Shown piece after piece: positions 1 through 11,865 of a DNA stretch of 64,000 bases. The position numbers were made by a program, and so were the translations under genes. How positions within the stretch are numbered: the first letter of the stretch is position 1; each line of letters begins with the position of its first letter. The DNA lies in assembly GCF_048544455.1 (NCBI RefSeq), contig NC_133530.1:17599748-17663747 (forward strand). The letters run 5' to 3'. Source of the DNA: Silene latifolia. Its lineage: Eukaryota > Streptophyta > Magnoliopsida > Caryophyllales > Caryophyllaceae. A model generated the notes under the pieces. The model had not been told where the DNA came from and did not search any database. It worked only from the letters and a program-made list of their open reading frames with translations.

Positions 1-100
1 ATTTTATGCACAAATAGGATTATACATTCAGTTGTATATAAGCATTGTACAACTTAGTTATTAGAATCTGAGCTTATATGTATTTTTTCTGAGCTAATTC
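1..100. repeat. Helitron-like relic, left part
   Basis: This AT-rich flank is separated from similar sequence at 3626-3811 by the solo LTR. The motif around GAGCT and AATTC resumes after the LTR, so the two pieces were once continuous. No coding potential is seen. Confidence 0.4.
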
Positions 101-3100
101 TGTAACACCCCGTATTTTATTAAGATGGATAAAATTCTTTTAATTGCTATTTTGAATTTAATTACATCATTTAACAATTTATATATATATATGCTTAGCT
201 AATTAATTAATTTCATCATAATTCGATACGTTAATTTTAATAATCATTAATAAGTTTATTTAAAGTTAGTTCGAGTTTATTGAAATTAGTTCGAGTTTAT
301 TTATTTAATAATTTCCGTTTCTTTACGAGTCCTTATGAAAGTTGTTTTAAGTGAACCCGAGATGGATTTTGGGAACAAAACCGTCCAATTAGCTATTTTG
401 AGCTTATTTCACTAAAATAGCAATTTTTATTAATATCCGTTAGTTTAAGTAAAAATCGCTTATAATTCCGATTCAAGCCGATATCGTATTATTTCCGTTA
501 ACTAGCTGAGTTTATTTTATTTTCACTCATTAAATTTATTTATTATTGATTCCGTTTTATTACTGAAACTTTTACTTAAATCGGTTAAATTTAACTCGAA
601 ACGATTTTAATAACGATCGAAGTTTCTTAACGACGAAGAAACGTACGTATAATAAATAGCAGGCTAGCGGTACATTTCATTGTCTCATTTATAAACAACG
701 CACGCCTGTTTTCTTCTTCTTCCTTCTTTTTTTCCTTCCTTTTAAATTGTTCTTTGAAATTTGATCTGTTAATCGACGTCGGTGCTTCGTTCCTTATCCG
801 TTTTCAACTATTTTTGTTCCATAGCGCTCCTTTCGTCGTTCTCGTCAATCCGTTGTAAGTAAAATTCATTTTCGTTATGTATTTTTACAAACCCAATTTA
901 TATTTTTAGCTTTGTTTATTATAAGACGGTTGTATGTACTAAAATAGACGGCCTGGTAGAATATTTGTTAGTCATAAATGATTAGTTCAATCGGAAAAAG
1001 GTAATAATGATAGGTTACTCAATATTACTTGTAAAATATGTGTATTTTGAAATTTGGTTAGTCTGTTTTATAGTTGAGACGGTGTATAATTATATATAGG
1101 GATCATTATGGATGTTAATTAGTCCGTTGTATAGTTGAGACGGTGTATCCTGATATGTGGAGATGATTGAGACGGTGTATACCGACCTCTAGGGATCATT
1201 TGGGATGCTAGCTAGTAAGTGGTATATTAGAGACGGTGTATCTTGACATGTAGAGATCGTTTTGGGATGCTATTTGGGATCTTGTTTAGTTGTGGTATTG
1301 TGCGAGTAAATTAGATTTGTTTTTGAGTCCGCTTTGCGAGTACTTTGGGACATTTTTGGGACTGTTTTGACTCGGTTTAGAACTGGTTTAGGATTGATTG
1401 AACTCTGTTTTGGTACCAGTTTTTGTGCAGCCTTCCGATTGTTTTGGGACGATCGAAATGGAGGCCGTGTGGGCTGTTTTGGCCTCGGTTTTGGGAGCCG
1501 TGACAGGCTGAGTTGGGCTCAGTTTTGGGACGGATAAAATGGTGCTTTATGGGACTATTTCTAGGGCGTAAAAGTTGTGACAATTTTAAGGTATGCCTGT
1601 CAAAAGGGAGGGTCATAATGGTTTATGAACATAAGACAGTAGCTTATGAATATGATTTACATGTTTTGATTTAAATTAATTTCCGTCTCATATTTTATAT
1701 AACGATAATTCGTTAATATCGTCCCTTCACATAATTATTTTAGGTGGCTCATATGTGGTTGAAGAGGAAGAGTAATTTTGGGTTTTAGAAGCTTTCTCAA
1801 GTTATTGCTTGTCTCTTTGATAGCTTAAGGTAACTATTCCGAGTTACTCGACGAGTTAATGTCACATTAGTAGTTAATGTGTGCCTGTTGTTTGTTAAGT
1901 GTTTAGGTGATTGATAATGTGTTACTTTCGTTTTTCACATGATAGAAATTAGAAATAGCATGAGAATAATATTGCGATAAATTTTGTAATTTGGGCCAAA
2001 GTAGGCCAAGACTCTGAGCTGGGCCAGATTGACCGAACGAGTTTGGTCAAGCTAGGTTTAAACCAGTCAGCCTCGATTTGACCGATGACCCGTCGCGGGA
2101 CTCGGGTCGAGGGTTTGTCTTTGAGGTGAGATTAGTTGTTATTGGAGGTTTTATGTTATACCTTGATATTTGTAATTATCATTTCACATGTTGGTTGTTG
2201 GATGAATTGGTTGCCTTATACTTCAGTCTTCTTGTCTTGTTGCCATTTTAGCTTGTTCTCATGAATTATGAGATTAACGGTTAACTGGAATTTGGATTAT
2301 TGTTGATATTGAGGATATTGTTGGATTGTCTCTTTGAATAGACATTTATATAGCCTTTCACATGATAGAATATTAGAATTTATGTTGGTAAGTAGGACTT
2401 TTTGCCCTCTTATGGTTAAGTGGGTGTCTTAATTGACTTGTGTGGTGAGTCTTAGGTGGTGTGGGCTAAAATATTCAAGTGGGACTAGCGTGACTAGGTC
2501 CTAGGTGAGTATTTCGGCCTTCATCATAGATAGGTCTTTATAGTCTCTGACGAGTATATGTTCACTGCTTGATAGCCTTTGTGTTCCTGACTAGTGGATG
2601 TTTATCCAAGTTGGGGCATGACCTCAGGTACTAATTTTGATAGTATGGGGTCAGCTTAAGTACTAGCCGACCCTTCGGTGGTGTCCTTAGGGTACTCACT
2701 TCACTTTGTTTTAAAAAAGTTGTGAGTCTTGGGTGCGGTGGTGTGTATCCGCATGTCTAGGTCTCCTTGTGATTTTAGGCTAGGGTTGTGTTGTCTCTTG
2801 GCCATGTTTTCTTAATAGTAATGGCCGAGCCAAGATACCGGTTCGATTACCTTCCCTACCTCGTGGTATAGACTTGAGTTACAAAGTGACTATTGACGGG
2901 ACTAAGAACTTATGCCTGTCTTTGATATATTGCCCTTTCTTGTATGGTGATTCTATGAATCATAGAAGGTGAGATGCAAGCCGGCTATGGTTGATAGAGT
3001 TTGGATTCTGGATGTTATGTGATTCACATGATAGTGTAGTATGAGTCGGTCTAGTATTCACATGCTAGGACTATGTGGCGTTATATTGTTGTTCACATGA

Positions 3101-3625
3101 TAAGCACGATTGCCTTAGCATCTATATGCTAAGGCAGTGTGTGATTCGTATTCATATTCTTATGTTTACATGTTATATTAATTATGACATTTCGTGGCTG
3201 GGAGAACTCGGAGTTACTCCCCACTGACTGTGGCTTTCGTATTTGTATAAAATGCGAATGACAGGTAGGTGATGCATATATGGGGTACATGGACGAGCTA
3301 GCGAGCAAAGTAACCTTGGGACCTAGACTGGTTTTATTTCATTGTGACCCTTAAACCCTTTTTGTGTCACATACATTTTAGGGACATATGTCTCCCTCTT
3401 TTTCTTTGGTTTGTATCACTTTATTCTCGCAGCTTTAGCATAGTTATGTATATTAGTCCGTTAGCATTTGCGGTGTTGGCATCCCCTTCCGGAAATGTTT
3501 GTGAATGGTTTAGAAAAGTTTTAAAAATGACAGGTTTTAATTAGTTAAACCAATTACAAACATATCCTGTCAGTTTTTCTGTAGAATTACGTGTTTACTT
3601 TTCCGCAATAAAGGAGGGTGTCACA
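101..3625 (+). mobile_element. Solo LTR, large family (3.5 kb)
   Basis: The sequence begins TGTAACACCCCG and ends GGGTGTCACA, and is flanked by a perfect 5-bp target duplication AATTC (96-100 and 3626-3630). No primer-binding site follows it, so it is a solo LTR left by LTR-LTR recombination. The 3' two thirds match the LTR at 29398-32112, for example the block starting CATAGATAGGTC at about 2523 and about 31058. It holds four copies of GAGACGGTGTAT at 1076, 1137, 1169 and 1230 (spacing 61, 32, 61). The length and the TGTAACACCCCG start are usual for plant Ty3/gypsy LTRs. No gene is present; the small open frames are chance. Confidence 0.9.
1076..1245 (+). repeat. Short tandem repeats inside solo LTR
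   Basis: Four copies of GAGACGGTGTAT alternate at 61, 32 and 61 bp, each followed by a variant of AGGGATCAT. They may account for part of the length difference from the related LTR at 29.4 kb. Confidence 0.6.
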
Positions 3626-3782
3626 AATTCAAAGTTCATATTTTTAATGTGTAAATGCATTAGCTGAGATACTTTCTAATAAAGCTCATATTTTTTAAAA
3701 TAAAACTCGGATACTTTATTACAAAGATTAGATTCTACACCGTACATTACCGGTGGTTCAAGAGACAGAATATTACAAGTGG

Positions 3783-3811
3783 CCCGTGCATCGCACGGGC
3801 ATTAAATCTAG
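3783..3811 (+). mobile_element. Helitron 3' terminus
   Basis: A perfect stem-loop CCCGTGCATCGCACGGG is followed about 8 bp later by CTAG and then T. This is the plant Helitron 3' end (hairpin, CTRR, insertion between A and T). The body lies to the left and was interrupted by the solo LTR; its 5' end is not in the window. Confidence 0.75.
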
Positions 3812-6067
3812 TATATATATAAAAGAGGCTTTTTTCAGGCAATTCTAGAGACTCCGGCTTTAATGAAACACGTTAAATAGATAAATAATAAAGAAATTTA
3901 AAAAAATATTAATGATAACATTTAAATAAGATAGAGATTAAAACAGAAAAAAATAAAGAAATTAAAAAAAATATTAATGATAACATTTAAATAAGATAGA
4001 GATTAAAAAAAAAAAAATTAGTAATGTTATGTTTAGTGTTTACCACCGTAGGAAAATCACCCAATTTTCTAAGCACATGCAACAATGGAGGTCACTTTGC
4101 TGAAAAGTTTCTACAAAAAGGTATGTACTCCCAACATAATTACATAATAAGTAAATAGATTAATGTAAAATAGATAAGATTCAAAAAGAAGGAATAAATA
4201 AATTAATGTAAAATAGATAAGATTAAAAAAATGTATTTCTATCAATATCTATCCATGGAAGTTGTTCCACGGTTAGTCGATTCTGAGATGGACTACCAAA
4301 CAAAATACTATATTGATTAATAATATATTACGAAGAATTATGTATGATTTCAAACACAAGAATACTATATGACTTCAAATACATATATAGCCTTACTATA
4401 TAAATTCTTTCTTCATCTTTTTTTTGTTTCTTTTCTTGCATGCTACAATTTTTCGATCTTTGTTTATATCGTGTGTATATTAATTATTTGTATATGAATT
4501 GTTTCTCTGTATTATGCTAATGAGGTTTTTGATTATTAAGGTATATCATATTGTTTCTGAGCTAATACTAATAACGCAATTGGGTTCGAAATTTCAGGTA
4601 CAATATTAATTGAATTGAGGGTATAACATGGTGGTTTGATTCGTAGAGATCTCCAAAAATTCTATTGGAAAAGGTAGGTGTTCTATATAACCCACATTAT
4701 TGTTCACTATTTTTACAAATATTTAGACCCTCCGTCCCAGTAAATAGTTTACCCTTACTCTATTTTTCCCTCACAAAATACAACAAATCTAAACTGTTCA
4801 CGGGAACAAAGAGAGTAATTACTATCGTATGCCATTATTACTGCCAAAAAATACAATTATATGCTTCTCTTGCAGTAAAATAATTATACGTTCCAAATAA
4901 TTCTATTGGAAAAGGTAGGTTTCACAAATTTCCTACACTATGTTCATAAGAAATCATAATATGTTTGAATTAGGGCGTCACCAGTGGTACACAATCTCGG
5001 TACCACCCTAATTAAAAAAAAATCACAGATTTTAAGATCAGTTAAAATTTTGCGTATTGAAAGGAGGGGCAGAATTGAACTCATTTTGTTTCAACTGTCA
5101 AGTAAAGTTTGCACATGGCTAGGGCTTCTACTTATTTCTTCCTCATGCAAAGTTCATACTCCATAGTAGCCAACTACCCATCAAACCAGGGGGTTCAAAC
5201 TTTACGACAGTTGTATAACTAGCTTATTCAAGGAGACGTTCTTCAGTCATGCATGAATTTGTTGGAATCAATTTCGCGACAGCCGTGCAATTTTATTAAG
5301 AAATTTGATTTGATTTCGTAAGATGTTTTATTATCACATTTTGGTTGAAAGTTGAGTGCATTTTAAATCGTTTCGCTCATTTATGGGCAAAAAGTGTACG
5401 TGTATTCTTAGCATTGCAGTGGCACATCGAAGATGGGTATATGGTCATTAGCACAAATCGATCTTAAGTTAAAAAGGCACTTATGTCACATAAATAATAA
5501 AATGATGAATTTTAAAAGCAAGAGTTTTAGTAGAATTATATATGCACTAATACTCTTCAGGTTGTGCTACTCTTCAAATTGTATAGTCAGAGTCTGTAGT
5601 TTATTGGCAATTACACAAAAAAAAAAAAACAGAGAAATATAAATAGATCAGTCCGTTTCATTATAGACTAACATTATTCGTACATATTTATAAATGATAA
5701 GTGTCCGTCTACACTCTACAATGAGAATTTGTATAAACAGATATAGATGGACGGAGATAAACAGATATAAATGGACTCATTGTTTAAGATTGAAATAAAA
5801 GTTGCATGGTTTTATAACAACTTATCGCCAATGATAGACAATCAGACATTGTTACCGAGAAAGTCCATCTCAAATGAAAAAGAGAACATAGCAGTAGTAA
5901 TTCTATGACCAGTTATGCTATAATCGTTTGCAACCAGGTAATAGGCCGCCACAGAGTTTGTGATAATTGATTTCTGCGGTTGATATTAGGTTTAGGAATT
6001 TGTTAATTCGGCGTTTTAATTTATTTTTATTGCGTTAAAATTTCACAAAAAGAGAATTGCACTTTTG
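3812..6067. other. AT-rich intergenic region
   Basis: No convincing gene is seen. It contains an imperfect tandem duplication of about 65 bp (about 3886-4012, sharing the core AATGATAACATTTAAATAAG), a small Stowaway element, and a direct repeat TCTATTGGAAAAGGTAGGT near 4661 and 4901. The DNA just after the Helitron end reads TATATATATAAAAGAGGC, which resembles a Helitron 5' end without the TC. Confidence 0.6.
4726..4815. mobile_element. Degenerate Stowaway-like MITE
   Basis: The left end carries CCTCCGTCCC and the right end the imperfect complement, with TA on both sides (4724-4725 and 4816-4817). It is about 90 bp and non-coding. Confidence 0.55.
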
Positions 6068-6072
6068 GGAAT

Positions 6073-7424
6073 TGTAATACTCCGTATTTATAAGTCTTGG
6101 GGTACTCTATCGAGTAGCCCTTACTCTGTCGAGTAAGGGCAAGTTGCGAAATAAAATAGTTTCTGACCTGTTGGGTACTCGATCGAGTAGCTGGGGTACT
6201 CGATCGAGTATGGGGGTACTCGATCGAGTACCTTGGGTACTCGATCGAGTGTCCGGTTTTACGGGGGAGTTTTCTCGGGTTTTGTTAATTACGCGATTAA
6301 GGTATTTAAACCAATTCGTCTTTGTTCTAAATCACTTTTTACAAAACCTAAAACCTGTTTAAGAGAGAAAGCAACTTGTCTTCTTCCTAATCGCGTTCTT
6401 GACAATTCCCGGAGTTCAGACGGTCGGTTTGCATCGTAGTTTGTGTCGTTGGATTCCTTGCGTCGAGGGTAAGCTTTTAATGTAATTTATATAATGTTTT
6501 GTTAAGATTAGTGAAACCCTAATTTAGGAATTGGGGGTTTTTATGAATAGTAATTGAATAGTAGTATCTATGTGTTGTATGGTAGGAGGAGAGTTCATAG
6601 AAGAGGCGTTTTGAGGCATTTTGTAGATACCGTCTGCGTGTTGTGCTATCCGGTAGGATTTCCTACTCGTATTAGTCCCATAATGGGATATTGGTGATGT
6701 CTTTGTAGTTAGTTGATTGATATGATGATTGTAATTGTAATTGTGATTGTGATTATGGTTGTGTTTGTGATGGTTCTCGAGATGCGTTCTCGGCTGAGTG
6801 GGGTCACTTGCGGGAGTGATCTCACGCCCTAGTTTCGCCCTTCGTGGAACCCGCCACGGAAGGGGATGTGCACATTAATGGACAAGGTTATCGCTCGTAC
6901 GATGAGCGGGGCTTAGGTGGGAACGGCTGCGGTCCCCCATGGCGGTATGGGTCCGGTGGTGGACGATCGATAGTGAGACGATGGGAGTTGGTGGTGTGTG
7001 TGTGTGTGTGTGTGTGATTCGGTTGTCTGTTTATCTTATTGTTGATATATGTATTGAATTGTGTGATTAGTCTCGACCCCGTTTAAATGTTTTAAAACTG
7101 TGGTGATCCATTCGGGGTGGTGAGCGATTATTGAGCGAGTGTGATATGACGCGTATGGGATATTTGGGATGAGTCATCACGTGGCGTTAGAAGTCTTCAT
7201 TTGTGTCCTTGAGTCTAATAGCTTTGATAGTTTTAGCTGTAGACCGTATGAGAACCTTGTAATTCCTTTTGTTAGCTTTGGTTTTATAATGTAATCACTT
7301 AAACTTATTTAATAAAGTATGTTTCTTCATTGTCTTATGATTATCATGCCTCGGGTAACCGAGATGGTGGCATCCTTATACCTGAGTGGTCCTGGTAAGG
7401 CACTTGGAGTATGGGGGTGTTACA
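6073..7424 (+). repeat. 5' LTR of the 7.1-kb element
   Basis: The LTR runs from TGTAATACTCCG to GGGGTGTTACA (1352 bp). It carries four phased ACTCGATCGAGT palindromes at 6177-6250, two degenerate ones at 6104 and 6123, and a short TG microsatellite near 6994-7017. It differs from the 3' LTR at about two dozen places by eye. Confidence 0.92.
6177..6250. promoter_or_regulatory. Phased palindrome array, 5' LTR
   Basis: Perfect 12-bp palindromes ACTCGATCGAGT start at 6177, 6198, 6218 and 6239, so spacing is 21, 20 and 21 bp, about two turns of B-DNA. Several are extended by flanking GGT and ACC. Two degenerate copies precede them at 6104 and 6123 (19 bp apart). The layout suits cooperative binding of a dimeric protein, but the function is inferred. 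Confidence 0.7.
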
Positions 7425-7426
7425 AA

Positions 7427-7438
7427 TGGTATCAGAGC
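7427..7438 (+). other. Primer-binding site (initiator Met-tRNA)
   Basis: TGGTATCAGAGC lies 2 bp after the 5' LTR. This is the standard plant primer-binding site complementary to the 3' end of initiator methionine tRNA. Confidence 0.9.
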
Positions 7439-8193
7439 GACGATTTTGGAACTGTAACAAATGAACATAATGAACATAGGGAGTCTAATAAAATGAACCT
7501 GGTGTATGTGTAATGGGAGCCCTACGGTGATGCTAGGTTTTGGGTGAGTAGGCGCCCTCACTTCAAAATCTTGGCCCCATGATACTTAAGCCAGTCACAT
7601 GGTATGGGAACGTGGAGTCCGTGTGTATATGTGCGACGTGTATGTTAATTGTCTTTGTATATGGTTTGTTGAAAGCATGTTGCATGATAGTTGGTTGACA
7701 TGATGGTTGGAATCGTTGGAAAAGTATATGAGAATGATGAATGATATGGTAGAAAAAGAAAGTAGTTCGTATATGGTGATGTGTGATGAAGTGGATTTGT
7801 AATGTTGTTGTATTAGCAACATGGAATTAGGATTTGTAGTGTATGGGTGTGGGTTGTGTTATGAAAAGTTATGAAAACTTAAAACATGCGAGTAATACAT
7901 AATTGAAAGTTGAATGTTATATGAGCATGATAGATGGTAATGTTTGATTTGTTGGTAAGTAGTAACATGAAGAGGTTCAATGATATGTGTTTTATATAAC
8001 GAATTGGATGAAAAGCATGATGGTTGTTTATAACGTGGCACTTAATAACACGAAGTAGATTATTTTGTTGATTGTATGAGGAGTCGCGCAGATTTGAATG
8101 CGTAGTTGTAATCATAATGTCGAAATAATAATGAATGCATAGTACGTTAGGGTATGTGAGATAACATGCGGGTAGTATTCACGAGTCTGCATG

Positions 8194-8455
8194 ACTCGAT
8201 CGAGTGGGGTTTGATTCAATCGAGTGGGTACTTGTCGTTATTTTGACCAGAATCGTGTTTCTGGGCACTCGATCGAGTACCTCGGGCACTCGATCGAGTA
8301 TGGGGTCACTCGATCGAGTAGCCGGACTACTCGGTCGAGTAAGTCGAGAGATCGAAGGTCTATTTGGGTTAGAGTCGGGGCACTCGATCGAGCATGTTGG
8401 GCACTCGATCGAGTAGCCTCAACTCGATCGAGTAGGTTCAGGTACTCGATCGAGT
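8194..8455. promoter_or_regulatory. Phased palindrome array, internal domain
   Basis: Copies of ACTCGATCGAGT or one-to-two-base variants start at 8194, 8214 (variant), 8267, 8288, 8308, 8329 (variant), 8382 (variant), 8403, 8422 and 8444. Neighbour spacings inside clusters are 19-22 bp, as in the LTRs. The long repetitive open frames here are only translations of this repeat. Confidence 0.7.
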
Positions 8456-11400
8456 GGGGTCTGTCTGGTCATATGCGTATTTCGGGTCGTATGTTTGTCT
8501 TTTGACATTCGTTGCATATTACGTTTAATTCAAAGGTGTTTTATTACTTCTTTATGCATTGTTTTACGTATGTGTTGGTCCTGAAGCGTAAGTTACCCAA
8601 TCTTATGTTGTAAAGAGTGGCACTATGATGAGTATGAGTTCGGTGGGGAGGACATGAATTATGAGTGATTATGATAGATGGTGGAAAAAGAAAAGGAAGA
8701 TTGGTATAGTTTATTGAGGCAAGGCGCACGTTTTGCGGGACGGGATGAGTGATATGATTGTATGTTGAGTAATGTAAAAATAAGTGAATATAGACAAGGG
8801 ATGATGTGAGTATAATGAACGTGAGAATGAAAAGATTGAAGGTAAGAATGTGGATGATGGCAGCTTGAGATGTGTAAAGAGTTAAGGAGGGAAATGGTTA
8901 GGAGTCGTGTGGGTTATGGATTTATGTAGTGAAAGTTCGTTTAAAGGGGGGTTGAGAAGAGTAATATATAGTGAACTTTGTGGGGACATGTCGCGAGGTG
9001 TATTTATAGACAGTGAGTGAGTTTGGGAGGTTTATTAAAAGATGAAACTACTGTGTGAGTTCCTTGGGTAATTGGCGGTATGAAAGGAATTTTGATTTCT
9101 AGAGATGTAAGAAGGGAGATGCAATTGTTGAACAGTAAATGTTGATTCGATGTATTAGTGGCAAGGGTGATGGATGACATAATAAGAGAATATTTGTGGT
9201 AAGAAAGAGGGAGATGATATCGATATAAAATAATGGGATTTGAGTTTTGGAGCGATGAGAAGGTAATTGGTGCACAAAAGGGTTAGATAGAAGTAATAAG
9301 GAGTTGAGCTATTAAATTGGTATTATTGAGTGTAAAGAGAAAAGAAGGATAAAAGTAAGCTGAGGAAAATGTTCACCGGAGTTATGTGATGTAAAGGTAA
9401 GGAATCATCGAAATGTGTGATAGTATCACGAAGATGTTAGCTGAAGGTTATATAGGAGTTTCAGGACAACATGATTGATAATGAGTTTCGAGGAATTAAG
9501 GAAAGTAAGAAGTTAGAAGAAATATCGCATGATATGAGATTTTGGTGGAGAAATGGATGATGATTCAATTAAGGAAAATATTGGGAAGAATGTTGAGATA
9601 ATTTTGTTCATGGATTCGATGTTCGTTGTTTGGGATGTTAACCAAAGATAGAAAAGAAATCATGATATTTAGAGATGAGTGAAGAGGTTTGATGTCCAGG
9701 ACAAGTGGTAGTGTTATGGTCTTTGACTAGTGGTTAAGGAAAAGTGTATATTAGAAAAGTGGCAATTCTAAAGAGGCCGATTTTGTAAAGACTGAATTGA
9801 TAAAAGTATGGTTGTCAGGAAGTATAAGACATAGTCTTAGGAGGTGGTTTCTCATAATGAGTGTTAGTTGTATGGTTATGTATGGCGAGAAGGTCTTTGG
9901 TGATGCGAAGGGAAGAATGTGATGAGGGGCATGCGAGTTAAGCTCGGACAGCAAGTAACCTTTGTTGAGTGGTAACTTACGTGGTCGGGATTGACTAGTT
10001 GGTTGTGATTACGGGTCTATGATATGTGTAAATGTTTGTGTGAGGTTCTGACCTCACAAGAAGTGGTATGGTGTGATAATTATAAAGCTGTTTTGTGAAT
10101 GTTCTGTAATATATATATGTTGGACACGGTAGTTTAATTGAATGATATCCAAAAAGGTAATAATTTGATTAATTTGACATGGCTAGTTATAATTTTATGT
10201 GTATTAATAACACACGTGTATTAGTGAAATGGTAGAGATGATGTTCATGAGATGCTTATCTGTTATTTCATATAATATGTTGCGTTGTGATAGAGTAAAG
10301 TGGATTGGAGTAAGTTTCCTTGTCCGAAAGGTTATTTCCGAGGCAGTATTTATGGAATCGTATGTAGTTGTGATGGCTATCGATGTGGTGGTGGTGCCTC
10401 GGGTGGTGATCCGGGCACGATATTTAGTGTTGGGATGCGGGTATTTTCGCACTACGGTGTGGTTGTTGGTGGCGGTGTTGTGATGCCGTCACCGGTTGTG
10501 GTGGAGTAGGCGGGATGTTTATGATTCGAGTTTTCGAAAGTGCATACCGATTATACATAGATTGTTGTTTTGTTTCTTTGTTGTTCTCTGTGAGTTTTGG
10601 TTGAACATGTAGACAGGTTGTCTTGCTTATTGATGTTTTCTTTACGGGTTAAGTTAAGAATGAGGTAGAGTATGATGTGAAATAGAGTTGTATATGTTTC
10701 GTTGTGGTCATGGGAAAGTGATAATCTGTTGATGGGACACGGTTGTGAGAGGTTATTCTGATAACTTTGATCTTGTTTTCGGATGAGACATCGGTAGACA
10801 TGGTAATGGGAAATGATTCGTGGATCATGTGTTGTAATGAGCTGAAAGCGGCAGGTAGTTCATAATCTTTTGTTGAGACAAAGTGAGTGTGGGGTGTTGG
10901 GGAAATTAGTGTCATGTTAAGTTGTGTATGAATTTTGCGGTAATGAAAAAAAGAACTTGAGGATCTAGTGTGCGTGTACGTAACGAGTGCGGATCGTGAG
11001 TTATGCTTACGGAAGATAAGTGCTTTACATAGCGAGGTATCTTTGGTTTGCGGTGATAATGGAGAGTTAGTATGGTGATTTTGCTACGAGCCTTATGGTA
11101 TAGGTTAGGGGTGTGCAGATTGATTTGAAGTATGAGAAGTGTTGAAGTAAGAGAGCCTTGAGAAATAGGAGTGATTATGGAAATGAGGTTATAGGCGATT
11201 ATCTTTGACATAGGGTGGTGATGAGGATAATGAGATAATATAGCTAAGGGTTTAGTATTAGCGAGTTACGAGGACGTAACATTTGTCTTAAGAGGAGTAG
11301 GATGCAATAAAAGAGAGTTTCATGGTGGTGCATGCGGTAATATAATTGGAAGTAGAGTGTTAGCGTAGCGTAAAGGAGGGATTTGTTTTGTGGACAATAC

Positions 11401-11504
11401 TTATAAAAGGGCCATGGCCGTGCTCGTAGTAGTGTGATGCTTTAGAGTGGGGGAATATTTTATATAATGTTAACAGTTGGAGGATGATGTTATGAGTGTG
11501 AGTA

Positions 11505-11540
11505 AACTTCGAGGACGAAGTTCCTTTTAAGGGTGGTGGA
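11505..11540 (+). other. Extra polypurine-tract region (relic)
   Basis: AACTTCGAGGACGAAG followed by a purine-rich run and then TGTAACATTCCG looks like a complete internal-domain end plus LTR start. It lies 324 bp before the functional copy, so it is probably a relic of an ancestral 3' junction. Confidence 0.6.
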
Positions 11541-11852
11541 ATGTAACATTCCGTTTGATGTCTATGAGTGTCTTGGTATTGGATTTGATAGTTGATGATA
11601 TTATGGAGCTAGCAACATTAGAGGATGGTAGTTGATTATGTGTGGAGTTGGTGTCGTGAGAGATATATAGGTGGTAGATACGATATAGTGAGTCATGTTG
11701 TGGAAGTAAACATAGTTGGTAGAATGGGGGTTAAGAGTTCACGTTCTATGTTCGGTCGAGTTCTCGAGTCCTTAGCTAAGTTGTTGTGTCTTGGTCGAGT
11801 CGGTATGGTTGTTTTTATGTATGGGTTGAACTTCGGGGACGAAGTTCCTTTT

Positions 11853-11864
11853 AAGGAGGGAAGA
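11853..11864 (+). other. Polypurine tract
   Basis: The purine run AAGGAGGGAAGA lies directly before the 3' LTR, where plus-strand synthesis would start. It is preceded by the foldback AACTTCGGGGACGAAG at 11829-11844. Confidence 0.8.
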
Positions 11865-11865
11865 C

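Larger units (their letters stand above)
7439..11865 (+). mobile_element. Non-coding internal domain
   Basis: About 4.4 kb, G/T/A-rich on the plus strand with many short TGA-interrupted frames. No reading frame or motif of a retroelement protein is seen in any frame. Apart from the palindrome array at 8194-8455 and two chromovirus-type 3' ends (11505-11540 and 11829-11864), nothing recognisable is present. Confidence 0.75.

Noticed and set aside
6144-6439. Overlapping open frames in the LTR with repeated LDRV/GTRSS-like words (also 8204-8505 and 11962-12228)
   Set aside because: They are translations of the phased palindrome and LTR DNA; the frames differ between the LTR copies because of indels.
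8194-8455. CRISPR-like regular repeat array
   Set aside because: Repeats are 12-bp palindromes with 8-10-bp spacers inside a plant retrotransposon; no CRISPR context.
10204-11211. Several 80-99-codon frames in the internal domain on both strands
   Set aside because: Composition is low-complexity and no retroelement protein motif is present.
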